A stretch of 64,000 nt of DNA, taken from the NCBI RefSeq assembly GCF_010727325.1, contig NZ_AP022565.1, positions 496,001 through 560,000 on the forward strand. Direction: 5' to 3'. Shown in pieces: positions 27,526 through 45,242 of this stretch (positions within the stretch are counted from its first letter, which is position 1; every line of letters begins with the position of its first letter). Source of the DNA: Mycolicibacterium alvei (GTDB taxonomy: Bacteria; Actinomycetota; Actinomycetes; Mycobacteriales; Mycobacteriaceae). Both the position numbers and the translations under genes were made by a program. The notes under the pieces were generated by a model that did no database searches, was not told the DNA's origin, and saw only the letters and a list, made by a program, of their open reading frames with translations.

Positions 27526-27552
27526 CCTCCGCGATGCGGCATGATCGTCGTC

Positions 27553-28839
27553 ATGAGCATGGGAATCCTGGATGAGCTGGACTGGCGTGGGCTGATTGCC
27601 CAGTCGACCGACCGCGATGCGCTGGCCGATGACCTGGCCAAGGGACCCATCACCGTCTATTCCGGTTTCGATCCGACCGCGCCCAGCCTGCACGCGGGCC
27701 ACCTGGTCCCGCTGCTCACGCTGCGGCGGTTCCAACGCGCCGGGCACCGGCCGATCGTGCTCGCCGGTGGGGCTACCGGAATGATCGGCGATCCCCGTGA
27801 CACGGGGGAGCGCACGTTGAACACCGCCGACACCGTCTCGGACTGGGCCGGCCGCATTCGTGGCCAGCTGGAGCGGTTCGTCGAGTTCGACGACACCCCC
27901 ACCGGTGCCATCGTCGAGAACAATCTGAATTGGACGGCGGAGTTGTCGGCCATTGAATTCCTGCGTGACCTCGGAAAATACTTCTCGGTCAACGTGATGC
28001 TGGACCGCGAGACGGTCCGGCGCCGGTTGGAGGGCGACGGCATCTCCTATACCGAGTTCAGCTACATGCTGCTGCAGGCCAACGACTTCGTCGAGCTGCA
28101 CCAGCGCCACGGCTGCACATTGCAGATCGGTGGCTCCGATCAGTGGGGCAACATCGTGGCCGGCGCCCGCCTGGTCCGTCAGAAGCTGGGCGCGACGGTG
28201 CATGCCATGACGACTCCGCTGGTCACCGACTCCGAAGGAAAGAAGTTCGGCAAGTCGACCGGCGGCGGCAATGTGTGGCTGGACCCCGAGATGACCAGCC
28301 CCTATGCCTGGTACCAGTACTTCGTGAACGCCGCCGATGCCGATGTCATCGGTTACCTGCGCTGGTTCACCTTTCTGACGCCGGACGAGATCGCCGAGCT
28401 CGAGGACGCCACCAAGAACCGCGGGCACGAACGTGCTGCGCAGAAACGGCTGGCACGGGAGCTCACCACGTTGGTGCATGGGGAAGGGGCGACGAAAGCC
28501 GTCGAGCTGGCCAGCCAGGCGCTGTTCGGTCGGGGGGAGTTGGCCGATCTCGACGATTCCACCTTGAGGGCTGCCCTTCGCGAGGCCAGTAACGGTCAGG
28601 TGGCCGAGCTGAGGCCGGGCGGCCCTGACTCGATCACCGATTTGTTGGTCGCCACGGGACTGGCCGCCAGTAAGGGTGCCGCGCGCCGCAATGTCGCCGA
28701 GGGCGGTGTGTACGTGAACAACATTCGTATTGAAAGCGACGAGTGGATACCACAGCATTCGGATTTTCTGCATGAGCGTTGGCTCGTGTTGCGACGTGGC
28801 AAGCGGCACATCGCCGGCGTCGAACGGGCCGGCGACTAG
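27553..28839 (+). CDS. tyrS: Tyrosyl-tRNA synthetase
   Basis: The 428-aa class I synthetase charges tRNA-Tyr. The HIGH-type motif is HAGHL near residue 47, the tyrosine-binding stretch is [10 protein letters not shown] and IGGSDQWGN, and the KMSKS-type loop is KFGKST near 233. A C-terminal S4 domain (about 350-428, [16 protein letters not shown]) binds tRNA. Three ATGs lie at 27541, 27553 and 27559. The second gives [15 protein letters not shown] and has CATGAT seven bases upstream, consistent with a leaderless message. The rrn operon promoter begins 54 bases after the stop. Confidence 0.96.
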   Translation: MSMGILDELDWRGLIAQSTDRDALADDLAKGPITVYSGFDPTAPSLHAGHLVPLLTLRRFQRAGHRPIVLAGGATGMIGDPRDTGERTLNTADTVSDWAGRIRGQLERFVEFDDTPTGAIVENNLNWTAELSAIEFLRDLGKYFSVNVMLDRETVRRRLEGDGISYTEFSYMLLQANDFVELHQRHGCTLQIGGSDQWGNIVAGARLVRQKLGATVHAMTTPLVTDSEGKKFGKSTGGGNVWLDPEMTSPYAWYQYFVNAADADVIGYLRWFTFLTPDEIAELEDATKNRGHERAAQKRLARELTTLVHGEGATKAVELASQALFGRGELADLDDSTLRAALREASNGQVAELRPGGPDSITDLLVATGLAASKGAARRNVAEGGVYVNNIRIESDEWIPQHSDFLHERWLVLRRGKRHIAGVERAGD

Positions 28840-28892
28840 GCCAACCGACGACCCGGCCCTGACCTGGGAAAACTTCCGGGTGACCAGGCGAT

Positions 28893-28921
28893 TTGACTCG
28901 CTGTTAGCGCTCACGTAACTT
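28893..28921 (+). promoter_or_regulatory. rrn operon promoter
   Basis: TTGACT (28893-28898), 17 bases, then TAACTT (28916-28921) make a strong sigma-A promoter, with a start site expected near 28928. It is the only such pair in the 400 bases between tyrS and 16S. That agrees with the single-promoter rrnB type of rapid growers rather than the multi-promoter rrnA type. Confidence 0.75.
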
Positions 28922-29239
28922 ATTGCAAGTCAGAGCGACACGGACAAGCGCCGGAGAGCGAAGACAAAATCCGAGAGAGACACCCATTACGGTGGGTATT
29001 CTCACTGTCCGCAGTAAAGTTCAGCGGCTTTTAGCCGCAGGATTTCTGCGCGGCAAACTCGGGCGTGTTGTTTGAGAACTCAATAGTGTGTTTGGTGGTT
29101 TTTGTTTGTTGTTTTTGGCCATGCTCTTTTTCCCGTTTAGGGTGTGGTTTTGTTTTTTTGATGCCAGTTTGTTGGTGTCTTTTGTTTTGATCGGATTTTT
29201 CTGATTCGAATTCTGCCTGTCCTTGGGATGGGAAGTTTT
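28922..29239 (+). other. rRNA leader with antitermination and processing sequences
   Basis: This is the transcribed 5' leader, about 310 bases. It holds a small hairpin ACCCA/TGGGT (28982-28997), a second GCGGC/GCCGC hairpin (29024-29038), the boxA-like region (29067-29097) and a T/G-rich stretch just before 16S that would pair with sequence downstream of 16S for RNase III processing. There is no coding sequence. Confidence 0.7.
29067..29097 (+). promoter_or_regulatory. BoxA-type rRNA antitermination site
   Basis: The segment contains TTTGAGAACTCAATAGTG followed by TGTTTGG, the conserved boxB-boxA-boxC arrangement of mycobacterial rrn leaders. NusB/NusE and NusG-type factors load here so that polymerase reads through the structured rRNA genes. 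Confidence 0.75.
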
Positions 29240-34264
<5,025 letters not shown>

Positions 34265-34416
34265 AACCAACAAACAACCAATGTTTGATGAGTTTCAAGT
34301 AAGACGCACATCTGCTACGCAACCACACCACAAACACACCCACACTTGTGTCGGGAGTGCTACACGCACCCCACCACCAAAACACAAGATGTACACTCAA
34401 CAACGAGTGAATAGAG
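34265..34416 (+). other. 23S-5S internal transcribed spacer
   Basis: A 152-base AC-rich spacer with no tRNA or coding sequence. It includes CACACCACCAAAACACAAG-type sequence that would be removed during rRNA maturation. Confidence 0.85.
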
Positions 34417-34531
34417 TTACGGCGGTCCATAGCGGCAGGGAAACGCCCGGTCCCATCCCGAACCCGGAAGCTAAGCCTGCCAGCGCCGATGATACTACCC
34501 TGTCGGGTGGAAAAGTAGGTCACCGCCGAAC
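34417..34531 (+). rRNA. rrf: 5S ribosomal RNA
   Basis: It is about 115 nt. The 5' strand TTACGGCGGT pairs with ACCGCCGAAC at the 3' end. The conserved CCCGAACCCGGAAGCTAAG loop and the GTAGGTC segment are present. It is the last gene of the rrn operon. Confidence 0.96.
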
Positions 34532-34542
34532 ACAAATTAAGA

Positions 34543-34576
34543 CCCGAGCCCTCCAATACCCATTGGAGGGCTCGGG
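34543..34576 (+). terminator. rrn operon terminator
   Basis: CCCGAGCCCTCCAAT (34543-34557), a 4-base loop ACCC, and ATTGGAGGGCTCGGG (34562-34576) form a perfect 15-bp stem, followed by CATTTGTGT. It is the strongest intrinsic terminator in the window and lies 12 bases after 5S. Confidence 0.9.
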
Positions 34577-34686
34577 CATTTGTGTATACAAAATATTCGT
34601 AATTCAGACGCGAATTCCGTTGATATTCGAGCGATTACCCGCTGCGTCGGCGCTCACATGATTATGTCGCCCGCGCCTGCTGCCAG

Positions 34687-34692
34687 TATCCT
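34687..34692 (+). promoter_or_regulatory. -10 box of the Rv1691-like gene and tlyA operon
   Basis: TATCCT lies 29 bases before GTG 34721, which has AAAGG at 34711-34715. After the rrn terminator a new promoter is needed here, and this is the best candidate. No good -35 is seen. Confidence 0.45.
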
Positions 34693-34720
34693 TTGCGGAA
34701 GGGCGGGTAGAAAGGCACAC

Positions 34721-35575
34721 GTGGTCGGAGACAGACAAGGCGACGCAGAGCGGCGCCCGCGGCGTGCTTCCAACGACCGCGCAGCGAGCAACAATTCAGG
34801 ACCTCGGCGGTTTCACGACCCGAAAAGCCGCGATCAACGTTCCGGCGGTCCCCGGGCATCCGGGTCGAGCCGGCCGCGTCCGGCCCAAGCCGGTCAAGAC
34901 GGCGACCCCAAACATGACGGTCCGCGTTTGCCGTCGGATGTCGAGGCCAAGGAACTGGCACCCGATGTCCGTCGGGAATTGATCACCCTGGACAAGACGA
35001 CCGCAGATTTCGTTGCCCGGCATCTCGTGATGGCCGGCAAGCTGCTGGACGAGGATCCGGAGACGGCGCTGGCTCACGCTCGTGCTGCACGCAACCGGGC
35101 CAGCCGGATCGCAGTCGTGCGAGAGGCGGTGGGTATCGCGGCGTATCACAGCGGCGACTGGGCCCAGGCGCTCGCCGAGTTGCGCGCGGCGCGGCGGATG
35201 GGCAGCAAGTCGGCATTGCTGCCGATGATCGCCGACTGCGAGCGCGGTGTCGGACGGCCCGAGCGGGCACTGGAACTGGCTCGCGGCGACGAGGCCGTCG
35301 CGCTCACCGGCGAGGATGCCGACGAGTTGCGCATCGTCACCGCCGGCGCCAGATCGGATCTCGGGCAGTTCGAGCAGGCGTTGGCGATTCTGTCCACGCC
35401 GCAGCTCGATCCGACGGCCGTGGGATCGACCGCGGCCCGGCTGTTCTACGTTTACGCCGACACCCTCCTCGCGCTCGGCCGGGGCGAGGAGGCACTGCAA
35501 TGGTTCGTCCACGCCGAGCAGGCTGATATTGAGGGAATCACCGACGCGGAAGACCGGATCGCGGAGCTCTCCTGA
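34721..35575 (+). CDS. Tetratricopeptide-like repeat protein, Rv1691-like
   Basis: The 284-aa product has a basic, low-complexity N-terminus (about 1-80, many Arg/Gly/Ser/Asp; likely disordered). Helical pairs of TPR type follow from about residue 100: ALAHARAARNRASRIAVVREAVGIAAYHSGDWAQALAEL, then RPERALELARGDEA, then LGQFEQALAILS and ALGRGEEALQWF. TPR domains are scaffolds for protein partners. GTG 34721 has a Shine-Dalgarno; longer forms would run into the terminator region. The HAD hydrolase gene starts two bases past its stop. Confidence 0.82.
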   Translation: MVGDRQGDAERRPRRASNDRAASNNSGPRRFHDPKSRDQRSGGPRASGSSRPRPAQAGQDGDPKHDGPRLPSDVEAKELAPDVRRELITLDKTTADFVARHLVMAGKLLDEDPETALAHARAARNRASRIAVVREAVGIAAYHSGDWAQALAELRAARRMGSKSALLPMIADCERGVGRPERALELARGDEAVALTGEDADELRIVTAGARSDLGQFEQALAILSTPQLDPTAVGSTAARLFYVYADTLLALGRGEEALQWFVHAEQADIEGITDAEDRIAELS

Positions 35576-35576
35576 C

Positions 35577-36593
35577 GTGACCACGCTTGCGCGGCAACAT
35601 GATTGCCTGCTGCTCGATCTCGACGGCACGGTGTTTCGCGGTCATGAACCCACCGCAGGCGCACACGAAAGCCTGGCCGGAGTCGATTCCCGGGTGCTCT
35701 ACGTGACCAACAATGCGTCACGGGCGCCGGAGCAGGTCGCCGAGCATCTGTGCGAGCTCGGCTTCGCCGCCGAATCAGACGATGTGGTGACCAGTGCGCA
35801 GAGTGCGGCACACCTGTTGGCCGCCCATGTGCCTGCGGAATCAGCGGTTCTCGTCGTCGGGACGGATGCGCTTGCCGGCGAGGTGAGCAAGGTCGGGTTG
35901 CGGCCGGTTCGGATGTTCGACGAGGGTCCGGTCGCGGTGGTGCAGGGGTATTCACCGACTACCGCATGGCCGGATCTGGCCGAAGCTGCGTTGGCCATCC
36001 GAGCTGGTGCGTTGTGGGTGGCGGCCAACGTGGACCTGACGCTGCCGTCCGAACGCGGCCTGTTGCCGGGCAATGGCTCGATGGTCGCGGCGTTGCGGGC
36101 GGCCACCGGACAGGAGCCGTTGGTGGCGGGAAAGCCCCAACCGACGCTGATGAACGACGCACTGAGGCGCGGAACGTTCGCGACCCCGCTGGTGGTGGGG
36201 GATCGGCTCGACACGGATATCGCCGGTGCCGTCGCGGCGGGATTGCCGAGTCTCATGGTGCTCACCGGAGTCAGCACGGCCGGTGAGGCGGTGCGTGCGG
36301 TTCCTGCCGAGCGTCCCGGTTACCTCGCCCCCGATCTGCGGGGATTGCACGCCGACGCCGACACGCTGCGGATTGCGGCGCATGCGGCCTGGCGGATCGA
36401 CATCGACACGGATCGGGTCACGGTGTACGCCACCGGGCAGGATCCCCGGGACGACCTGTCGGTGGTACGGGCCACGGCCCATGCGGTGTGGGAAGCGGAG
36501 CTCGATCCCGCGGCGTTCACGGTGTCGGCGGGCGACGACACAGCGCGTGCGGCGCTGCAGCGGTGGTCGTTGCTGTCGGCACCCATCGACTAG
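35577..36593 (+). CDS. HAD-IIA family hydrolase (NagD-like), Rv1692-like
   Basis: The 338-aa product is a HAD-superfamily phosphatase of the NagD/PGP class. Motif I is LLLDLDGTVFRGH (nucleophile Asp near residue 13), motif II is YVTNNASRAP, and motifs III/IV are GKPQPTLMNDA and VVGDRLDTDIAGA. The cap is the C2B type between motifs II and III. A further 70-residue C-terminal extension follows. The M. tuberculosis homologue has been studied as a glycerol-3-phosphate phosphatase in lipid recycling. The GTG is one base past the Rv1691-like stop, so it is in the same operon. Confidence 0.9.
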   Translation: MTTLARQHDCLLLDLDGTVFRGHEPTAGAHESLAGVDSRVLYVTNNASRAPEQVAEHLCELGFAAESDDVVTSAQSAAHLLAAHVPAESAVLVVGTDALAGEVSKVGLRPVRMFDEGPVAVVQGYSPTTAWPDLAEAALAIRAGALWVAANVDLTLPSERGLLPGNGSMVAALRAATGQEPLVAGKPQPTLMNDALRRGTFATPLVVGDRLDTDIAGAVAAGLPSLMVLTGVSTAGEAVRAVPAERPGYLAPDLRGLHADADTLRIAAHAAWRIDIDTDRVTVYATGQDPRDDLSVVRATAHAVWEAELDPAAFTVSAGDDTARAALQRWSLLSAPID

Positions 36594-36606
36594 CGTGGGT
36601 GTCGCT

Positions 36607-36813
36607 ATGAGTACCGATCCCGACCAGCTGCGCGCGCAGGTCGCCGCCGTGCTGGCAGACGTGCCGGATCCGGCGGAGGACCCGTCCGCCCTCGACGGCA
36701 TGGACATGGACGTGGTGGCCGCCCGGCTAGAGCAGGCCCACGATCTGCTCGTACAGGCACTCGAATCCGTCGACAGAGGGCAACCGGCCGGACCACAGGC
36801 GACCGGAAGGTGA
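36607..36813 (+). CDS. Small conserved protein, Rv1693-like
   Basis: The 68-aa acidic protein (MSTDPDQLRAQVAAVLADV) has predicted helices at about 6-20 and 35-55 (VVAARLEQAHDLLVQALESV). It is always found just before tlyA in mycobacteria. The ATG at 36607 is 13 bases after the HAD gene stop; a TAGCGT lies 10 bases before it. tlyA follows after 6 bases. Function unknown. Confidence 0.8.
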   Translation: MSTDPDQLRAQVAAVLADVPDPAEDPSALDGMDMDVVAARLEQAHDLLVQALESVDRGQPAGPQATGR

Positions 36814-36819
36814 GCGCCG

Positions 36820-37629
36820 GTGGCGCGGCGCGCTCGCGTTGATGCCGAGCTGGTGCGTCGGGGCCTGGCCCGGTCACGCCAGCAGGCAGCCGAGATGATC
36901 GAGGCCGGCCGCGTCCGGATCGACGGCATGCCGGCGGCCAAGCCGGCTACCGCGGTCGCTCCGGACACCAACATCACTGTGATCGCCTCGGTGGAACGCA
37001 CCTGGGTCTCCAGGGGTGCGCACAAGCTGATCGGCGCGCTCGACGTGTTCGACGTCGCCGTCGGGGGCCGACGCTGCCTCGATGCCGGTGCCTCGACCGG
37101 GGGCTTCACCGAGGTGCTGCTCGACCGCGGTGCCGCCGAGGTGGTGGCCGCCGACGTCGGTTACGGGCAGCTGGCCTGGCCATTGCGTTCCGATGAGCGG
37201 GTCCACGTGCTGGAGCGCACGAATGTGCGGGAGCTGACCCCCGCGGCGATCGGCGGGCCGGTGCAGCTGATCGTGGCCGACCTGTCGTTCATCTCGCTGG
37301 CCACCGTGCTTCCTGCGCTGACGTCCTGCGCGGTGCCCGACGCCGATATCGTTCCGATGGTGAAACCGCAGTTCGAGGTCGGCAAGGATCGCGTTGGCGC
37401 CGGCGGCGTGGTGTCCGATCCCGAGTTGCGGATCGACGCGGTGTGCACGGTCGCCCGCAAAGCGGCCGCATTGCAGTGGCATGCTGTCGATGTGACGGCC
37501 AGCCCGCTCCCGGGACCTTCGGGCAATGTCGAGTACTTCCTGCACCTGCGTGCACAGTGTGACCGCTCGCTGGAGGGCGAGTCGCTCGAGCACGCAGTAC
37601 GGCGGGCGGTCGAGGAGGGGCCGCAATGA
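36820..37629 (+). CDS. tlyA: TlyA 16S/23S rRNA 2'-O-methyltransferase
   Basis: The 269-aa product has an S4 RNA-binding domain (residues 1-62, [21 protein letters not shown]) and an FtsJ/RrmJ SAM domain (about 63-269) with the SAM motif [19 protein letters not shown] and [13 protein letters not shown]. In mycobacteria TlyA methylates C1409 of 16S and C1920 of 23S, and its loss gives capreomycin resistance. The start is GTG 36820, six bases after the Rv1693-like stop. The stop overlaps the nadK ATG by four bases. Confidence 0.95.
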   Translation: MARRARVDAELVRRGLARSRQQAAEMIEAGRVRIDGMPAAKPATAVAPDTNITVIASVERTWVSRGAHKLIGALDVFDVAVGGRRCLDAGASTGGFTEVLLDRGAAEVVAADVGYGQLAWPLRSDERVHVLERTNVRELTPAAIGGPVQLIVADLSFISLATVLPALTSCAVPDADIVPMVKPQFEVGKDRVGAGGVVSDPELRIDAVCTVARKAAALQWHAVDVTASPLPGPSGNVEYFLHLRAQCDRSLEGESLEHAVRRAVEEGPQ

Positions 37630-38549
37630 CGGCTGAACGCACGATCCTGCTGGTGGTGCACACCGGCCGGGACGAGGCGACTGAAGTTGCCCGCCGCGTG
37701 GAAAAGGTGCTCGGCGACAACGGTATTGGTCTGAAGGTGCTCTCGGCGGAGGCGGTGGACCGCGGCCCGCTGCACCTGGCGCCCGATGATATGCGCGCCC
37801 TCGGTGTCGACATCGAGGTGGTCGATGCCGAAGAGCGCGCTGCCGAAGGGTGCGAGCTCGTTCTGGTGCTCGGCGGGGACGGTACTTTCCTGCGCGCCGC
37901 CGAGCTGGCACGCAATGTCGAGATCCCGGTACTGGGAGTCAATCTGGGCCGGATCGGATTCCTGGCCGAGGCCGAGGCCGAAGCCATCGACCACGTACTC
38001 GAGCGGGTCATCGGGCGCGATTACCGTATCGAGGAACGGATGACCCTCGATGTCGCGGTGCGGGTGGGAACCGATGTGGTGACTCGCGGTTGGGCGCTCA
38101 ACGAGGCGAGCCTGGAGAAGGGCCCTCGACTCGGAGTGCTCGGCGTGGTCCTGGAGGTGGACGGACGGCCGGTGTCGTCGTTCGGCTGCGACGGGGTTCT
38201 GGTGTCGACCCCGACGGGATCCACTGCCTACGCGTTCTCGGCAGGTGGCCCGGTGTTGTGGCCGGATCTGGAGGCGATTCTGGTGGTGCCCAACAACGCT
38301 CACGCATTGTTCGCCCGTCCGATGGTCACCAGCCCGCTGGCCAGTATCGCGATCGAGATCGAGGCGAGCGGCAACGATGCCCTGGTGTTCTGTGACGGTC
38401 GCCGCGAGATGGTGGTACCGGCCGGAGGCCGGCTGGAAGTGACCCGAAGTGCGACGCCGCTGAAGTGGGTGCGGTTGGACTCTGCGCCGTTCACCGATCG
38501 GCTGGTGCGTAAGTTCCGGTTGCCGGTCACCGGATGGCGGGGACAGTAG
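37626..38549 (+). CDS. nadK: NAD kinase
   Basis: The 307-aa enzyme phosphorylates NAD to NADP (M. tuberculosis PpnK). The diagnostic GGDGT loop is at residues 83-87 (VLGGDGTFL), with the Asp as catalytic residue, and NLGRIGFL follows. The NEASLEKG motif and [15 protein letters not shown] bind the nucleotide. ATG 37626 overlaps the tlyA stop. The recN start is seven bases downstream, making a tlyA-nadK-recN operon as in other actinobacteria. Confidence 0.95.
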   Translation: MTAERTILLVVHTGRDEATEVARRVEKVLGDNGIGLKVLSAEAVDRGPLHLAPDDMRALGVDIEVVDAEERAAEGCELVLVLGGDGTFLRAAELARNVEIPVLGVNLGRIGFLAEAEAEAIDHVLERVIGRDYRIEERMTLDVAVRVGTDVVTRGWALNEASLEKGPRLGVLGVVLEVDGRPVSSFGCDGVLVSTPTGSTAYAFSAGGPVLWPDLEAILVVPNNAHALFARPMVTSPLASIAIEIEASGNDALVFCDGRREMVVPAGGRLEVTRSATPLKWVRLDSAPFTDRLVRKFRLPVTGWRGQ

Positions 38550-38555
38550 ATACCT

Positions 38556-40319
38556 GTGCTGTCGGAGATTCGTATCGAGTCGTTGGGCGCGATCAGTTCC
38601 GCCACCGCGGAGTTCGACCGCGGCTTGACCGTGCTGACCGGGGAGACCGGGACCGGCAAGACGATGGTGGTGACGAGCCTGCACCTGTTGGGTGGGGCGC
38701 GGGCGGACGCGACCAGGGTGCGTTCGGGATCTGACCGCGCGGTGGTGGAAGGCCGTTTCAGCACAATCGAACTCGGCGAGGAAGTCTCCGGACGGGTCGA
38801 GGAGATCCTGGATTCCTCCGGTGCCGAGCGCGATGACGATGGCAGTGTGATCGCAGCCCGCTCGGTGAGCCGGGCCGGTCCGTCGCGAGCATATCTGGGT
38901 GGACGCAGCGTGCCGGCGAAATCCTTGAGCAGCTTCACCGCCCAGGTTCTGACGTTGCACGGCCAGAACGACCAGTTGCGGTTGATGCGGCCCGACGAGC
39001 AACGGGCGGCGCTGGACCGGTTTGCTGACGTCGACAAGCCGCTGGCCCGCTACCGAAGCATCCGCGACGAATGGCTGACAGCGCGTCGTGACCTGGCGGA
39101 CCGTCGTCGGCGAGCCCGGGAACTGGCCCAGGAAGCCGACCGGCTGAGCTTCGGAATCCACGAGATCGATGCGGTCGCACCGGAACCCGGTGAGGACGAG
39201 GCGATCGTCGCCGACATCCGCCGACTGTCGGAACTCGACTCACTGCGGGAAGCCGCGCAGACGGCCCGGTTCGCGTTGACCGGCGAGCTCGACGAGCCCA
39301 CGCCGGAGTCCACGTCGGCGGCAGACGGTGTGGGCCGCGCGCAGACGGCGCTCGGGTCCACCGACGATTCGGCGTTGCAGGCACTGGCCGTGCGCTTGAC
39401 CGAGGCGATGGCAGTGATCGGGGACGTGTCCGGCGAACTCGGTGACTATCTGTCCGAATTGCCCAGCGATGCCAGCACTTTGGAGACCAAACTGGCGCGG
39501 CAGGCCGAGCTGCGCACGCTCACCCGTAAGTACGCCGCTGATGTCGACGGGGTACTGGCATGGTCGCGCGACGCCGCCGAGCGGTTGGCGCAGCTCGACG
39601 TGTCCGAGGAGAGCCTGGCTGCGCTGGACAGCAAGGTCGCCGAGCTTGAGGGGCAACTCGTCGCAGCGGCAGGCGAACTCACCAAAGCCCGGTCCAAGGC
39701 GGCCAAGGGGCTTGCCAAGGCGGTAACCGCGGAACTGGCCGGACTGGCCATGGCCAATGCGGTTTTCACGATCGGTGTGCTTCCGATGCCGGCCCGGGCC
39801 GACGACTCTGCACCGGTGAGCATGCCCGACGGTGAGATGCTGCACGCCGGTCACGACGGTGTGGACGCGGTCGAATTCGGGTTCACCGCGCACCGTGGTG
39901 CGGATGTGCTGCCGCTGGCCAAGAGCGCCTCCGGCGGTGAGCTCTCCCGGGTGATGCTGGCCCTCGAGGTGGTGCTGTCGGCATCGACGGCGGGCACGAC
40001 GATGGTGTTCGACGAGGTCGATGCCGGAGTCGGCGGTCGGGCCGCAGTGCAGATCGGGCGCCGTCTGGCTCGGCTGGCGCGCACCCATCAGGTCATCGTG
40101 GTGACCCACCTGCCTCAGGTCGCAGCCTTCGCCGACGCACACCTCGTGGTCGACAGCGGAAACGGCCGGGCCAAGTCCAGCGGTGTGCGCCGCATCGACG
40201 AAGAGGACCGGGTCGCCGAGTTGGCCCGGATGCTGGCCGGATTGGGGGAGTCCGACAGCGGCCGTGCCCACGCCAGGGAGCTGCTCGAGGCCGCGCAGCA
40301 GGAGCGCAGCGCGCAGTAA
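38556..40319 (+). CDS. recN: DNA repair protein RecN
   Basis: The 587-aa SMC-like ATPase acts in double-strand-break repair. Walker A is GETGTGKTMV (Lys35). Two coiled-coil arms (about 160-240 and 300-370) flank a short hinge. The C-terminal half has the signature SGGELSRVMLAL and Walker B MVFDEVDAGVGG, then HLPQVAAFAD. Length is typical. GTG 38556 lies 6 bases after nadK. No LexA box (TCGAAC-N4-GTTCGA) is present between the genes, so any SOS control would come from a more upstream promoter. Confidence 0.94.
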   Translation: MLSEIRIESLGAISSATAEFDRGLTVLTGETGTGKTMVVTSLHLLGGARADATRVRSGSDRAVVEGRFSTIELGEEVSGRVEEILDSSGAERDDDGSVIAARSVSRAGPSRAYLGGRSVPAKSLSSFTAQVLTLHGQNDQLRLMRPDEQRAALDRFADVDKPLARYRSIRDEWLTARRDLADRRRRARELAQEADRLSFGIHEIDAVAPEPGEDEAIVADIRRLSELDSLREAAQTARFALTGELDEPTPESTSAADGVGRAQTALGSTDDSALQALAVRLTEAMAVIGDVSGELGDYLSELPSDASTLETKLARQAELRTLTRKYAADVDGVLAWSRDAAERLAQLDVSEESLAALDSKVAELEGQLVAAAGELTKARSKAAKGLAKAVTAELAGLAMANAVFTIGVLPMPARADDSAPVSMPDGEMLHAGHDGVDAVEFGFTAHRGADVLPLAKSASGGELSRVMLALEVVLSASTAGTTMVFDEVDAGVGGRAAVQIGRRLARLARTHQVIVVTHLPQVAAFADAHLVVDSGNGRAKSSGVRRIDEEDRVAELARMLAGLGESDSGRAHARELLEAAQQERSAQ

Positions 40320-40585
40320 CACCGGCTTCCGGTGGCGTTGCGATGAGTTGCGCTTTAGTCCTGGGCGTCCTCGTCGGCGTCGCTTTCCACACCTGGGTCG
40401 TAGATCGCGGATTTCCACAGCCCACAGGTGGAAACCGGTGGGCTGCGCGAAGGCGGCACGGCATTGTGCAGCGAAGCGGGATTGAGACCGAACTGCTGTT
40501 ACTGGTGTGACAAAAACCAACTTGTGAGGCTGGTGTTACGGCGCGCCTCCGCCCCCTGACCGGCGATGCCGGACAGAATCGGCGC
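40320..40585. other. 266-base intergenic region between recN and steA
   Basis: A small hairpin CACCGG-ctt-CCGGTG (40320-40334) directly follows the recN stop and may end that operon. Further on, TTTCCACACCTG (40384-40395) and CAGGTGGAAA (40425-40434) form an imperfect inverted repeat. No credible coding sequence is present. The steA promoter should lie near the 3' end; CAGAAT at 40572-40577 is a weak -10 candidate before ATG 40586. Confidence 0.5.
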
Positions 40586-41770
40586 ATGAAGATGTCCACG
40601 CTGCTCACCCGCAATGCCAGTACGCGTCCGGGAGTTACGGGCACTGCGCGAGTGGACCGCGACATCGATCGGCTGCTGCGCCGCGTCGGCCCCGGCGACA
40701 TCGTCGTCCTCGACGCTCAGGATCTGGACCGGATCACCGCCGATGCGCTTGTCGAGGCCCAGATCGCCGGTGTCGTCAACGCCTCACCGTCCATCTCGGG
40801 GCGTTATCCGAACCTGGGACCGGAGGTGCTCGTTGCCAACGGTGTGGTGCTGATCGACGAGGCCGGACCGGACGTCTTCAAGAAGATCAAGGACGGGGCG
40901 CGGATCCGCCTGAACAACGGCGGCGTCTACTCGGGTGACCGACGGATCGCGGTGGGCACCGAGCGCAACGATCAAGAGATCCACGAACTGATGCACGACG
41001 CCAAGAGCGGCCTGGTGGCGCACCTGGAAGCGTTCGCGGGCAACACCATCGAGTTCATCCGCAGCGAGAGTCCGTTGCTCATCGATGGCATCGGAATCCC
41101 GAACGTCGACGTGGACCTGCACCGCCGTCACGTGGTGATCGTCGCCGAGGAACCCGACGCGGCCGAGGACCTCAAGGCGCTCAAGCCCTTCATCAAGGAA
41201 TACCAGCCGGTGCTGGTCGGTGTCGGGTCCGGCGCGGATGTCCTGCGCAAGGCCGGATACCGTCCCGCGCTGATCGTGGGCGACCCGGACAAGATGAGCG
41301 TCGAGGTGCTGCGATGCGGTGCGCAGGTGGTGTTGCCCGCCGACGCCGACGGTCACGCCGCCGGGCTGGAGCGCATCCAGGACCTCGGGGTGGGCGCAAT
41401 GACCTTCCCTGCCGCCGGATCGGCGGCTGACCTGGCGTTACTGCTGTGCGATCACCACGGGGCGTCGCTGATCGTCACGGCCGGTCACACTGCCTCGATC
41501 GAAGAGTTTTTCGACCGCTCGCGCCAGCGCAGCAACCCGTCGACGTTCCTGACCCGGTTGAAGGTCGGGGAGAAGCTCGTCGACGCCAAGGCGGTCGCGA
41601 CCCTGTACCGCAGTCGGGTGTCCGGCGGGGCGATCGCCCTGCTGGTCCTGGCGATGCTGGTGGCCGTGGTGGTCGCGCTGTGGGTGTCGCGGGCCGACGG
41701 TGCGGTGCTCGACTGGGTCGTCGACTACTGGAATCGCTTCACGCTCTGGGTGCAGGGCCTGATCAGCTAG
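40586..41770 (+). CDS. steA: SteA-like cell-separation protein, Rv1697-like
   Basis: The 394-aa product is homologous in layout to Corynebacterium SteA, which works with SteB and the RipC-FtsEX septal hydrolase pathway. Residues 1-330 form a cytoplasmic domain with a thiamin-pyrophosphokinase-like stretch (PALIVGDPDKMSVEVL). A single transmembrane helix (about 348-370, GGAIALLVLAMLVAVVVALWV) is followed by a short external tail. An older annotation is a conserved thiamin pyrophosphokinase-like protein. The mctB/steB gene starts 14 bases after it, the same pair as in Corynebacterium. Confidence 0.87.
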   Translation: MKMSTLLTRNASTRPGVTGTARVDRDIDRLLRRVGPGDIVVLDAQDLDRITADALVEAQIAGVVNASPSISGRYPNLGPEVLVANGVVLIDEAGPDVFKKIKDGARIRLNNGGVYSGDRRIAVGTERNDQEIHELMHDAKSGLVAHLEAFAGNTIEFIRSESPLLIDGIGIPNVDVDLHRRHVVIVAEEPDAAEDLKALKPFIKEYQPVLVGVGSGADVLRKAGYRPALIVGDPDKMSVEVLRCGAQVVLPADADGHAAGLERIQDLGVGAMTFPAAGSAADLALLLCDHHGASLIVTAGHTASIEEFFDRSRQRSNPSTFLTRLKVGEKLVDAKAVATLYRSRVSGGAIALLVLAMLVAVVVALWVSRADGAVLDWVVDYWNRFTLWVQGLIS

Positions 41771-41784
41771 TGGGGCGGTGAGCT

Positions 41785-45238
<3,454 letters not shown>

Positions 45239-45242
<4 letters not shown>

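Noticed and set aside
38300..38556. SOS (LexA) box upstream of recN
   Set aside because: No TCGAAC-N4-GTTCGA-like sequence was found near recN, which is embedded in the tlyA-nadK operon.
40384..40434. TTTCCACA twice plus AGGTGGAAA before steA, resembling DnaA boxes
   Set aside because: Each matches the 9-base box at only 8 positions, there is no AT-rich unwinding region, and the site is not at dnaA/dnaN. More likely chance or a minor operator.
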